DNA of 64,000 nt from Curvularia sp. ZM96 (Eukaryota; Ascomycota; Dothideomycetes; Pleosporales; Pleosporaceae): positions 620,001-684,000 of the forward strand of contig JAJGBQ010000002.1 in assembly GCA_022457065.1 (NCBI GenBank), given 5' to 3'. This document shows positions 46,901 through 58,890 of this stretch, one piece after another. Position numbers and translations under genes: made by a program. The notes under the pieces are model-generated. The model made no database searches. It saw nothing but the letters and a program-made list of their open reading frames with translations, and was not told the origin of the DNA. Position 1 is the stretch's first letter. The number at the start of each line of letters is the position of its first letter.

Positions 46901-49900
46901 TAAGTGGCTTGATCCATTTGCTCTAACCACTGGACTGCACGTCTTCGATCCAGTTTTCCCGATGGCATCAACGGGAAGCGATTGATGGCCACCCACAAAG
47001 ATGGTATCATATACGCTGGCAAGCGCTCACAGAGACTGTCTCGGATGCTGGTGATATTTGTTGAAGCGCTTTCTGGCGACAGAACCTGCAATGGACCTGC
47101 AGTATCCATTCGAGTAGCCGGCATGTTTTGTAGTGAGATGATCACGACTAGCCGTTTAGCACAAGGACCCTTTGTAGGCACCGAGGCAAGAGCAATCTGC
47201 ACCATACGGTCATCGAGGAGCTTATGCTCGACTTCGGACAGTTCTAGTCGTTGCCCCCGAACCTTGGCCTGGAAGTCCTTGCGACCAAGATAAAGCATAG
47301 TGCCGTCTTCGTTGTACTTGACGAGATCTCCAGTCTTGTATATGCGCAAAGAGGTCTGCTTGTCGGTGTTCAAGAGCCTTGCAGGCCATTTGACTTCGGT
47401 GAGAAATGCTTCTGCTGTTTTTTCTGGGTTCTTGAGATACCCAGCTCCAACTGCGCCACCTTCCAACAACAATTCACCAACAGCTCCGACGGGTGCAAGC
47501 ATGTTGTGATTGTTGCGCGAAACAATCCAGCCTCTCGCAGTGACAACATCTCCAAGATTGTTCGGCTTTGTGGAAGGCGTCATGATATTGCACGTAGCAA
47601 CACAAGCGCATTCAGTAGGCCCGTACCCATTGCCGAGGGTAACTTTGTCCGCCCAAGTAGTAAGATCTTGCTGAGACATCGCTTCTCCGACCAAAAACAA
47701 AGTTTTTAATTTCGGAACTTGGGAAGGGTTCATCGTACGGACAACCGAAGGGGTCAGAGCAGCCCAATTTACATTGAACTGGTTGATAGCTCCTGCAAGG
47801 TCGTTCGTCCGCGCGCTTTGATCGGGGACGCAAACGACACCACCGTTCATGAGGGTAGTGAATATCTCAATCAAGCAGGCGTCAAAGGTATAAGAAGCAA
47901 ATTGAAGGACCCTTGACGTCTCTGTAATCTTCCAGCCTGGGGCGAATGCGGTGGAACTGGTGACCCAGTGGACATGGTTCACTACAGCTCCCTTGGGTTT
48001 CCCGGTCGATCCAGAAGTATAAAATGCGTAAGCTGGATCATCGAAGTGAACCAGAGGAAGCGGTGGAGATCGTGGTTTTTGGTAGACAGTTGACTCTCGA
48101 TCCACCACTTGGGCCCGGCAAGGTATCGATTCACAGAGCTCTTCGTACTGTGGTGCGCAAAGCAGCAATTCTGCGCCTACATCACTCACTATCTCGCGAA
48201 GCCTAAGAACAGGAGCTTCAAAATCGAGCGGAACAAATGCGGCACCGGCTTTGAGAACGGCGAGTATAGCGACAATAGTCCAGCCGGACTTGTCGAAGCA
48301 AAGAGGGACGAACTGCTTGGGCCTCACACCCAAAGCTGTCAGTCGGTATGCGAGCGCCGTGGATCTCTCCTCGAGCTCTTCATAGCTCATAACTCCAGTG
48401 TCCCAAGCCTCGATCGCTGGTGCTCTTGGCTTCGGCAGAGACTGGTCTTCTTGTATGACATTGTGGATGCATCGAGGAATGATGCGCACGGGCTGACTAT
48501 TCCATGCACTGATTATATCCTGGTCAGAAGGATTAAGGAGTTCCACATTGTCCAGCTTCTTATCGATGTTGCTGTTGGCGTTGAGTTCACATAGCAGAAA
48601 CTCGAATTGCTGAACAATGCGCTCGACGAGCCATCCTTCGACGACACGGTCATCAAAGAGTGCTTCCACACGAACTCCAGCCGAGTCTACTTTGCAGTTG
48701 AAGGCAAAAGCGTAGTTGAGAAAATCTGTGCCAACCGTGTTGCTGCTCTCCATGTGCCAAAGTTGGCCTTGGCCATCATCATCATCGGCAGCCTCGATAC
48801 CTAAAAAGCTTTGCGACTCGCAAGCTGCTGCCGTCTCGGAATTGAGCTTGCGGATGTGCTGTAAGCCTGCGAACTGATATGGCAGAGACATAGAGGACTG
48901 CGTCTGGGTTTCTTTCAAGTACTCATGGACAGTCAAGCCGCGGTCAAGCCTCAAACGAACGGGTGCAGTTGTAATGGTAGGTCCAATGATGGCCTCGATA
49001 CCAGGCACTACTGCTTCCCGTCCGCTATTGGTTTCCATCCACACGACGTCGTCTGATCCAGAATAAGTTGCAAGCAAAAGACCCCATGCAGCGCGAATCA
49101 TAGAAGGGACTGTGACCTCTAGATTTGGATTTTTCTGTAGCTGTACCCGACGAATCAGCTGGCTATTGGTTTCCACGTGATGGTCTGGAGATGGAAGCTG
49201 CGGGAATTGAGTCGTTGCAACGTTGTCAAGCTGTGAAAGCCAGAATTCGTCAGACTTCTTCTGGTCCAAGGAATGGAGGTATTTGACGAAGCGCGAGTAA
49301 GGTACAGTGGGTGGGATTTCGTGCACGTCATTGCGATAGTGCATCTCAACTTTGCGAAACAGGGATGCCCAGCTCCAACCATCGTATAAGGCATGGTGAG
49401 CCGTCCAAACGAACATGGGTTTTGCAGTGGTCTCTCCTACGAGCGTGAAAGTGGTCAGAGGCGCACCGTTCTTGGCAGGAAGCATTCTGGTACTCTCGTT
49501 GATGTCTTGAATGCTAGAAAGGGAATGCCAAGTGAGTTCTTCGCGCAGAACGACTTGAACGAAGCCATATTGCTCAGAATATACAATACGGGTACGAAGT
49601 ATGGATTCAGCGGCAAAAACAGCAGTCCAGGAGGCCTTGAAACGGGCGAGGTCGATGTCGGCTGGCAAGCTATAGATTGGCTGAACAACATAGGTGCCAG
49701 GATCCTTGTTTGTCAACATGATGAGACCTTCCTGGAGCTTGCTGCAAGGATAGATATCTTCGATCATATCCAATGGAACTCCACATTCTGAAGCTGCGAG
49801 TTGCGAGATCTTGTGGCGATTGGCTGCAGAAACCATCTCAAATGGGTACGCATCATTGATGACCGTTGTTATTGCTTCTGACGATGACACCGTGGCCGTC

Positions 49901-52900
49901 GCTGCCAGGTCGCTGAGCTTCGGATGCGAGAAAACGTTGGCAACGTTTAAGAGGATGCCATCCTTTTTCGCTGCGGTCACCAGCTTCATGGCACTGATCG
50001 AGTCCCCACCGAGGCGGAAAAAGGAGTCTTCAGCGCCAATCGACCCTGCACCACCGCTGAGATTCAGCACCGAGGCCCATACATTTGCCAACGCCACTTC
50101 TACATGTCCCTGAGGTGCGCGACCGCTCTTTCCTGCCAGGCGGAAGGATGCAAGTTGTGATTCTGGGACCGCCGCTGCTAAGGCCCTTAGCACCTTCCGG
50201 TCGAGTTTACCCGATGTGGTCATAGGCATGCGTGTGACCGGCATGAAGACTGAGGGCACATAGTAGACGGGAAGCGCATTGGCAAGCGCCATTTCAACCT
50301 TCTTCGCCACGGCTCGCAACGAATCGTTCATGTCACCGATGGCTGCCGTTTCTTCGCCTTCGGATAGGCACAAGAATGCTACAAGCGCTTTGGTACTGTT
50401 GCTGTCATTGAACTTGACCAGCTCTACCGCTGACTTGGCTCCAACAGGGAGGTTGAGCTTGAGGTGATGCTCGATCTCACCCAACTCAATGCGCTGTCCG
50501 TGGAGTTTCACTTGTGAATCTTTTCTGCCCAGATACATCATCTCACCGTTTGACGTATATTGGACCAAATCTCCGGTGCAGTAGAACCGACGTCCAGTCT
50601 TCCCTGTAGCGCGAGCCCACGCGGGGTCAGTGATGAAAGCAGCTTGCGTTTTCTCAGGATCATTGAGATACCCACGGCTGAGGATGGGACCTTCAAGAAG
50701 TAGCTCTCCTTTACATCCAATCGGCATCAAACGATCCCGATTTTCAGGGTCAACAACCCATGTAACACAGCCAGTAGCTGTGCCGATATTGGTGGCTTCA
50801 CCCTGGCCATCACTAAAGTCTTTGAATGCTGAGTTGATGGACGCTTCGCTGGGTCCGTACTGTCCTACAACAGACATGTGTTGACTCCATAGCTCAATCA
50901 ACGCTTTGGTCAATGGTTCTGCGCCAAGGCACATGCGTTTCAGTGTAGGGACCTCTTCAGGCACCAGTAATGATGCCACTGTTGGCGTGAGGTCCACGAT
51001 ATTGACATTCAGCTTAGCTATAGCTCCCGGGATATCGTTGACGCGGTCAGCTTCGGAAGGAACGCACACACAACCTCCCCTCTGGAGGGTGGTGAACATC
51101 TCCTCCAGCGAATTGTCGAATGTATAGGAAGCAAACTGCAGCATTCGCGAGTTCTGGTCGAGCCCGATCTTCGATCCGTGAGCTTCCGCACTGGTAACGA
51201 TTGCTGAATGTTCAAGTACAACGCCCTTTGGCCTTCCAGTGCTGCCGCTCGTGAAGATAACAAACACTGGATGATGTGGTTGTACACTTGTGCAGGCTGG
51301 GCCGCGAACGGTTGGTAGGCTTTGCAATAATGTATCATCGACTATTATCACGTTGTCCGCAAGCCCCTCAAATTTGTGTGCACGCACAGCTGTGGTCAAC
51401 ACAGTGTTTGCGCCAGCGTCCTCAAGTCGTGTTTGTAGCGCAGATGTGGGATGTGCAGCGTCAAGGGGAACCGCAGCACCACCTGCCTTGAGAACAGAAA
51501 GCATGGAAATGACAGCGAACACACTTTTGTCAAAGCATGTAGGAACGAACATCTCAGGCTTGACGCCCAGTTTGACGAGATGATGTGCGAGCCGATCAGT
51601 TACGGCTTCCAGCTCGGCGTATGTGTATTCACCGTCGTGCGCGCATATTGCCGGCGCGTCCGGTTGACGTGTAGCCCACTGCGAAAATCTCTCGTGGACG
51701 CATTCATTGATGGTTGCCTGCATGACGTTCCAGTCATTGATCTGTTGGAGATGCTGTGGGCTTATATGATCCAAAGCTGAAATTCGTCGCTTGGAGTTGA
51801 AGACAATGTTCTCTAGGGCTCGCACAAATGTGTTGGCGACATTCGTCGCCTGAACCGCGGTAAGATGGTCCGTCCAATAATCGAGGTCAATCGCTGCGCT
51901 CTCATCACCTACTTCGATGTTGATGCTGACTGGATACCTAAGGAAGAGGTTAGTAGAACTCCAAAACTTTCTAGCGCCTTTGAGGGTTGACACTCACTCG
52001 GTAGGATCATAGATTGGGCGAACTTCTCGCAAGCGAACACCCAGATCGTCGACTGTCTGTTCTTGAGGCAAGCGGCGGTAGGACAATGCAGTGTTGAACA
52101 AACTCGCACCGGATAGCTCAAGAGCGTGCTGAATGTCAGCCAAGGCTGTATGTCGATGTGGAAGAGCCTCCATGTAATCTCTCTGCACATCCTGTAGTAC
52201 GTCGAGAAGACAACGCGACCCATCGGAAAGGTCCACCCGACACACAATAGTATTGATCAATGGTCCAAGGATGCTCTGCACGTCTTCGATCTCGTCCGAA
52301 TCACGCGCAGACGTAAGATATCCGAAAGTGACATCCTGGCTACCGATATAGCAACTGAGGGTAAGCGCCCACGCAGTATGGAAGACATTTGACAAGGTAA
52401 TTCCATTAGCATTGCAGAAATGCTGAAAGTCAGTCAAGCTGATAGTGGTCAAATCCATACGGATGGTGATTAGCTCCTTCTCGCGGAGCTGACCCAGGCC
52501 GTCGTCAAGAACAGGGAACGAGGAAATCTCGCAACCATGTAAATATGACTTCCAGAAATCAAGACTGGCTTCCTCTGGTTGTCGGGCAAGCCATGCGACG
52601 TACGCACTGAGCGGAGTGCAGCCCAGTGTCAATTGCCCTTCGCATGCGGCCCTTAGCTCGCTAATGATCAGACTCATAGAATGCCCATCCATGATCGCGT
52701 GGCTGATATCTAGAGAGCAAAAGATTCTTCCATCGACTGTGGTACAGATCGTGAATCGATGGTTTGGGCATTGGCCATGATTGTAAGAAACGGATCGCTG
52801 TTGCTCAATGAGCCTGACGGCCTCATGTTCGTCAGCTGCCTCAAGGTGCACGACATTGGCTTCGATGTCCTTAAGCACAATCTGGTTGTAGAGGCCCTTG

Positions 52901-54931
52901 GCGCCAACATTCTCAGCAAAGATAGTCCGTAGCGCTGGATGCCGCTTCACAACTAGCCGCCAAGCCTCAGCAACTGCCTCAGAAGACATTTGAGACGCTG
53001 GCGCTAGCACTTCATGAAGTGTAGCTGCAGCATAATATCCAGCATTCTTGGTCTGCGACAGTAACAGCCCTTCTTGCATATTGGAACAAGGATATATGTC
53101 CTCGATGTTGTTGTCAGCAATGCCCATAGCTGACAGCTTGTCGAGGATGGAGTTGAAACTGGCTTCTGTCAGAGACAGTAGGGGAAAGTCGCTGAGGGTC
53201 GGTTTTGGATCCAGTGCGTTGAGTCCACGGATCATATTCGAAATCGTGGCCTCGCACTCCGACACCCATCGCAAGACGTTTGCCTGATGAAGCATGTCGC
53301 GATTAAAAGTAAAGGCGACCTTGAGGCGGCCTTTGAACACGAAGGCGGAGATTTCGAAAAGACCCCATCTGCAAGTACTATGCCCGAAATCTGAGGTTCC
53401 GCCAGCCTTCCCAGTTTCACCGGCCATAGTACCCAATGGTTGAAGAAGGGCGTCCGCCCTCTCGAGTTGCTAGCACAAATGTCAGTTAAACGTTCGTAGC
53501 TACCTAATCGATATTCGACCTACTTGATATTGGCCAAGATAATTAAACAATATTTCCATTGGCCAATGTGACTTGAAGGTTTCTCGGCCATCTGGTGTGA
53601 GACATCGCCGAGCAAAGTATGGCCGACCGTTCCCAGGAATGCAGCGCTTAAAATCCTTCGTTTTTCGGACGGTGTCAGTGGGCTTTTCAGATGGCGTCAC
53701 AAGGATGGGTGACAGTGCAGTAAACCACCCTACTGTACGGGTAATATCGATAGTCGAGTCCCATGGTTCGCGACCATGGCCTTCGTTGAATATCGCAGGG
53801 ATCGGTCTGTCGGTAAACACTTGAGACCAAGACTGTATTAGAGATGCGAGCAAGACTTCAACCGGCTCCGTCTTGTAGGCATTGTGACAAGTGGTGAGAA
53901 ATGCTGAACTAAGCTCGTTGTCAAGCTCAAAGCTGGCGTGACTCGCATTGCCATAGGTGTTGTCCTGGTGTTGGATGCCCCAATATGAAAAGTCCATGGG
54001 GGGAACATTAACTTCAGGAAGCACATCGCTGAGCTCCAAAGACTCAGCATGCTCTTGTTGGAGTTCCGCCCATTTCTGGAACGGAAGTGCTGGCGCCAAA
54101 AGCTGTCCGCCCTTCAATATCTCCTCCAGCTCCTCTAACAAAAGTCGCCATGTGACTAGGTCAACGACCAGATGGTGGCCAGTGAGGAAGGCAAATTGCT
54201 GGGATCCGTAATCAAAGAAATCGGCAGCGAAGAGAGGTCCTGTGGAAAAGTTGAGACATTGTTGTGTATCCTCGATTGAGGCGTCAATTGTGGCTTGAGA
54301 GGTTACGGTAGCATGGCGAAAGCGATAAGACCCTTCGATATCATCTAGAAGAGTGATTAGTATTGTAGATGGTGAGTACCATGATATGGGACGCATAGAA
54401 TGAAGAGCTCGGCGAAGGGTTTGAGCAAAGTGGGGTCACGTGGGGTATCTTACTTGTGAGACGCTGTTGCCATCCGCGTTCTTCTGAATAGGAAAATCGC
54501 GCGCGAAGCATCGAATGACGTGTGACAAGCTGCTTGATGGCGGTATGGAATTCGCTTATACTGGTTTTCCGTGCGACTCGGAGATAGAAGGATTGGTTGA
54601 AATGGCCGTCCGTGTTGGGTCGTTGAAAGTAGAGAGATTGGATAGGCGAAAGGTCGAATTCCTCGTCAAAGTATTCCTGGTGATCATATGAAGAGCTTTC
54701 TACTTCCTTCACTGCAGTCGCTAGTTGAGTGATGGATCGACTTCGTAGAACCTCTTGGACGCCAAGACTCAAACCATCCTTGCGGCACTGACCAACTACT
54801 TGCATTGCAGAGATGGAGTCTCCGCCCAAGGAGAGGAAAGACTGGTCGAGTGGGACGTGAGGTAAGTTGAGGACATGAGCGAAGATTGATTGGAGACATT
54901 GCTCCATTTGGTTGTTGTGATTAGACGCCAT
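32777..54931 (-). CDS. Multimodular nonribosomal peptide synthetase (NPS4/AbNPS2-like)
   Basis: Nine exons on the minus strand: 54931-54454, 54344-53524, 53469-51998, 51937-45386, 45287-44356, 44291-42861, 42808-41889, 41835-38607 and 38553-32777. All eight introns are GT-AG, most with CTAAC/CTAAT branch sites, and every join keeps frame for 7203 residues. Domain order: T-E-C-A-T-C-A-T-E-C-A-T-C-A-T-E-C-T-C-T (4 A, 6 C, 7 T, 3 E). The enzyme activates amino acids with ATP, holds them on phosphopantetheine arms and condenses them; no TE or reductase domain ends the protein. Size and gene length agree with what I recall for Alternaria brassicicola AbNPS2 (about 22 kb, 7195 residues) and Cochliobolus NPS4, linked to conidial wall and hydrophobicity. 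Orthology is inferred, not computed. The start is the first ATG of the open frame. Confidence 0.93.
34981..37039 (-). other. NRPS tail unit C5-T6 without an A domain
   Basis: Residues about 5784-6470. C5 has 'NHSVVDGGS' (about 5943), matching its position after E3. Instead of an A domain of about 500 residues, a Pro/Ser/Thr-rich linker of about 160 residues (about 6240-6400) leads to T6 'FFQLGGDSIIAMR' with intact Ser6437. Such C-T units without A are known from fungal siderophore synthetases. Confidence 0.84.
37040..41708 (-). other. NRPS module C4-A4-T5-E3
   Basis: Residues about 4246-5783. C4 has 'HHALYDGWS' (about 4409). A4 has 'FTSGSTGVPKG', 'YGPTE', 'YRTGDL' and 'GRRDHQIKIAGQRMELGE', but its A6 region ('IAELCLEG..REYLNDP') and A10 ('STKLDKK') deviate from consensus; pocket by eye D I L F T G V I F K. 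T5 is 'LGGDSIDAMK' (Ser5284). E3 has 'HHLVVDLVSW' but 'ESHGRQ' in place of EGHGRE. Activity of E3 is plausible, not certain. Confidence 0.85.
41709..45177 (-). other. NRPS module C3-A3-T4
   Basis: Residues about 3146-4245. C3 has 'SHVINDGTS' (about 3304), matching its position after E2. A3 has 'FTSGTTGKPKG', 'YGPTE', 'YKTGDL', 'GRKDTQIKLNGQRVELGE' and 'AGKLDRN'; pocket by eye D A I L V G A V V K. T4 is 'RLGGDSISSM' with Ser4208, split from its module by a 53-nt intron just before the motif. Confidence 0.87.
45178..49880 (-). other. NRPS module C2-A2-T3-E2
   Basis: Residues about 1611-3145. C2 has the classical 'HHALYDGWS' (about 1771) expected after a non-epimerised residue. A2 has 'FYTSGSTGKPKG', 'YGPTE', 'YKTGDL' and 'SGKLDRR'; pocket by eye D A I A F V G C V K. 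T3 is 'LHLGGDSIAAMQ' (Ser about 2654). E2 has 'HHLVIDIVSW' (about 2837), 'EGHGRE', 'RTIGWFS' and 'FNYVGR'. The second residue is therefore predicted to be D. Confidence 0.87.
49881..53165 (-). other. NRPS module C1-A1-T2
   Basis: Residues about 536-1610. C1 carries 'SHAIMDGHS' (residues 689-697), the form expected for a C domain accepting a D-residue from the upstream E. A1 has 'FTSGSTGRPKG', 'YGPSE', 'YCTGDL', 'GRKDSQVKLHGQRIELGE' and 'SGKLDRK', all intact. By-eye alignment to GrsA gives the pocket residues D N E D C G Q I N K. T2 is 'FRLGGDSISAMK', Ser about 1570. Confidence 0.87.
53166..54931 (-). other. NRPS starter unit: T1-E1, no adenylation domain
   Basis: Residues 1 to about 535. T1 has the intact arm site 'FLSLGGDSISAMQ' with Ser39. 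E1 follows with 'HHLVVDLVTW' (residues 216-225), 'EGHGRE' (about 347-352), 'RTVGWFT' and 'FNYLGQYQ', so both catalytic positions expected of an epimerase are present. Only about seven residues precede T1, and no A-domain motif occurs upstream, so T1 must be loaded by another A domain or in trans. Confidence 0.85.
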
Positions 54932-57900
54932 TTGCGAGATATGACTCTGAAATGCCTGCAACGCAATGAGCTACGTTCACCAACAACTTCAAAAACCGCA
55001 GAGAGGCAAACAGAAGCGCATGAAATTGGGTCGATGGAAAGTTTGCACAAGTTGCCGTTGGAACAGCTTGACAACATGTCACTGACTAGCAGAAGAATGA
55101 ACGTACCAAAGGCCAGTGGTATTGTATGTAGCAACGCTGTAGGTTAGCAAGATCTCAATTTACAATTTCTTACCACAAGAGATGAGATGAGGGGTCAGTG
55201 GAGGGGTGGGCAGGGTGCAGGCGTGGTCTGGAAGGCGAACAAGTCCAAGAAACAATGAGTAGGAATTAGAATCATTCACGACGAAAGGTCAGTGACGGGA
55301 ATTATGCGATAGCCTGAGGCAGGACACCCAGTTCGAGCAGCGCTTTTTAGAGCTTGCTATTTTCTCGAAAAGGCTAACCGAGTGGTGCGACATAGACGGA
55401 GCTTGTGACTCCTGAGCCGCCACCTCCCAGCCTGCACGACTGGGATGGAATGACTGCTGTGTACTTTGTCTATCATAAGCCACACACGCGCTTGTGAAGC
55501 ATGGGATGTGAAGGCGAACAACCGGTACTTGCAGGCAGATGGGCAGCAAGGACCCTGGAGCGGTCAAGGACATGTGTAGGGGCTAGAAGATCGGCAGCAC
55601 TGGTGATAGCGAAAGGAGCCTGTGGTATCAGTCGTTGGATTATCTCCTGGCAAGTCAGGGACGTTCCTTCTGGGGAGACATGGTGCACCAGGTGTAGGGT
55701 GGTCCGAGGCCCAATGTCCCAACACAGAAAAGCAAAACGCTATTGACTGGCCGACCCCCAAGGACGCCACAGGGCGCGATGCCGGCTGGGGGCAGATGTG
55801 TGGAATCGGCATCGTGCCGACAGCGGAGACACTCTGGCATTCCGAGAGGATTGATTTCATCCATATTGTGGCGCTCATGTATTGCGACAAGCTGGAAAGG
55901 AGAGTTCGTGTTGGCGGTGGGGAAGAAAGGCAAAGGAAAGAAGGTGAGGTTAGCATGCGCGTCACTGGCGCGCCGCTTTGGGGCAAGCGTGCCCCGAGAA
56001 AAACCAAATGTGTAGAGCGCTTATGTAAGAGATCCGTCGCGTCGCGTCGCCGGATACGACCAGCGCCTGGCCCACATCACGGGATGATCGCCGGCGCGAG
56101 TTGCCAGATGCCTGCTAGGGTCGACGGGGATTGCGTCTATCATATTGCTTCTCCACAGTGGACGATGTGCATGCGGAGACGAGCCTTGGGGGCCATTTCA
56201 TCTGGCAGCCAGCAGCCTCCGCCCAGCTACACTCGTTGACTGTGCGACACTCGGTTGCTTCATCGTACCCCGCTCACATTGTCGCAGCCGCTTCCGCTCA
56301 CGCTCACGGAGGGCTTTTTCCGTGGCGTCCTCGTACGCCACTTCCTTCATCTGCTCGTACTGCTGCACAATGGCGTCCCAACGCTGCTCCACTCCCGCTA
56401 CCAGCGCCCCTACGGCTTTAACAGGGAACGGCTTCGCTGTCCGGTGGGGGGTGTCACTACACCTACTCTCTTCGCAGTGGTACCCACAAAACGGCTACCG
56501 CACCCTCAGGGCTCCACCTCCCCCTAGCCCGCAGAGTCACCTCATTTCCCCTGTCAGCATGGGAATGGAAATAGAGTGCAGGCCATCTGCCGGCTCCATC
56601 CGCTGCGTCCCAGAGACCCGGCCGCCTGTTTGCTCCTAGTCTGCTCCACCCCGGTCCGACGCCCAAGCGCCCGTCACTCTGCGACTCTCTCGTGTCTGTT
56701 GTGGACTGTCAGCACAGGTCACGCAAACGTTCCAGCTCTCTCATCACCGTGGGCTCAAAACATTGCGACGCCAAGAAGCGCTGACGTATCGCGTGTGCGT
56801 TGCTCCGGGTCTCGTAAATCGATTCCCGGCCTCGCCCCGACAAGGTTGCACATCCTTCGCCCCGCTAACCAGGTGTCTTGGTGCTGTCAAATCTGGAAGA
56901 CATGGTCGCCGAATCAGTGCATCGTTTAGAACCTAAGGATCTACCAACAGGAGTCGCAGGTTGTTGACATTACCCATACGGGCTGCGTAAGCCACACTCC
57001 TCATGCGCACAATGGTAGTAAAGTCAAATTAATCACGACATGATGGAGCATCTGTCCGGAACCACCGACATTTTCTGCACCTGAATCGAAGTCGACACGA
57101 TCGTCATTGCATTAATTACTGGTACACACGGCGCCACATTGCAAGCTTATGACGAGGTCTCCAGCAAAGCGTCTCCTCGGTCTGCGAAGTTTGTGTTGGA
57201 TTCACTCAGCTTAATTCTGTGGGTCTCGAATGTACAAAGGTTTTCTTAGCCCAATGATTACCGGTTTCTTGGCCCCTTTCACAGCCTCAGGCGTTCTGTT
57301 CATGGCTGACCCCAATGGCCAAGAGCCATTTCCCCTATCCCTTTCTGTGCTGGACATCTAGTTTGTTATGTTGTTTGAAACAACCCCAAATGTTGTCAAA
57401 TACAACCAGCTTCTAGAAGAAAAACGTGTGCGTGTGGCACCAACACGTTTCTCCTACCCCTCCAAACACGCACGCACCGACAATACCAGAATTAGGCTAT
57501 TTTCTAAATTGAGCCATCTCGATCCTGGTACCAAACGTACGCTAGACTTTCTTGTCGTCTCACCAGGATTCCGATCTGCGGGCCGGGTCCGGTTGTGGAT
57601 GTATGGGATTGCAGATCCCGATGCAGTGTCCAACGGACTGAAGAAAAAAGTTTGAACAATCACATTCGTACGACACGTCGTTAGGTTGACATGGCATACG
57701 CCATTACTCATGCTCTCATGCTAGCTGTGGTGATACAGCATGAGTAGTGTCTTGACTGAGACTAGGGAAAGCGAGCTGTCTTCCTTGTTCAGGCAATGGA
57801 TCCATCAGGATTCAGGAGCACATTTTCGTCCACATACTCGCCGTTTTAGCTCACGTGGTCACGCTACTAATTCTCACCAGGTATCATTCAGGCCGAGAAA

Positions 57901-58890
57901 GCGTCTCCATCATTGTCTTGATTGATTTTGACGGTATGGCGCTACGATTAGTCTCATCTCGTTGATAGAACAAAGGCGCATTGCTTGGCTCAAGTCTCTT
58001 CTATGAACGATATCAACATGTACAAGCGCCAACGGGAACAGGTAAGCCGGTCGACTGCCTGGATGTCTATATGAACTGACCATGATCGTCATTCAAACGG
58101 CAGTGGTCGAGCAGCCACAAGCCGTAAGCGCCCACCTCAGCGTGCCAAGTTCACAGTGTAGTCACACAATTAAGGTTGAGGACCCCCTTCACAGGACGCT
58201 ATCAAGTAATGTTGGAACGCAGGGCGACGGGGTGGCGCCGATCCCTACCACAAATTCGAACAAAAGACACGGCTAAACCAGATGCGAATGCCCATGCACG
58301 TTCCATGTAATTTTCTACGTCTTACCAACCGATGCAACAAGCATGCATTGGCCCGGGACAAGGTTTCGAAATGTCCGTTCATGCCTACGTCTACCAAAGG
58401 GAACATAGTAGCTTCGCCTAATTTCTCTGGGGAGCTACATCGTATCCAACTTTGTGATGTACGGAGTCGATCACCGTGAGTTGTGCTGATCTCTTGCTCT
58501 CGACACGGAAATATGGAGACGTACTCAACATACTAGAACCATGTACGACTTACCGGCTGTCTCGTAAATGCGAACAGTGGCGTCTGTGCGCCAGTGGAAC
58601 ACTGATGTTGTGGCATTGCAGAGCTTTGGGCCTGTAGGGCCGCATGCACACACTACTGTGAAGTCCAAGCCTCTTCTACTGGTGTGCAGACACATAGGCG
58701 CCACGGAGAAGGTAAACAAGAAAGCACCATTCTGCCACCGGCTCACTCGATCACCGTATCGGCGGGAACTCCTTGAAGCATAAGGGGACGTTTTGCTTAT
58801 CAATCCTTACATCCCATTCATTCCTACATACTTTGCTTGATGCATCTTTGTGATAACTGAGCGACTCCAACCAGTCCATTCACGCTCGCC
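54932..58890. promoter_or_regulatory. Gene-poor divergent intergenic region between NRPS and ABC transporter
   Basis: About 4.0 kb, far longer than the other spacers. Open frames here (longest 205 codons at 55622-56239 plus) have no family signature and overlap one another. Minus-strand splice-like signals just upstream of the NRPS start (donor GTAAGA at 55173 with CTAAC..ACAG ending at 55137; donor GTACGT near 55108 with GCAG near 54966) suggest a spliced 5' leader. It presumably contains both promoters; no specific regulator site is claimed. Confidence 0.45.

Noticed and set aside
32777..54931. Reading the locus as several separate NRPS genes
   Set aside because: Each break between long frames is a short GT-AG intron with a branch site, and each join restores a conserved motif in frame (for example FNYLGQYQ-QLERAD, DSFV-RLGGDS, FIN-AYGPTE), so one gene is far more likely.
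55622..56239. Plus-strand frame of 205 codons upstream of the NRPS
   Set aside because: The translation is Gly/Arg/Cys-rich without a known fold and overlaps open frames on the other strand. Not called as a gene.
56795..56845. Possible tRNA T-arm (ccggg..cgattcccgg)
   Set aside because: The loop is 15 bases rather than 7, and no matching anticodon, D-arm or acceptor stem could be drawn.
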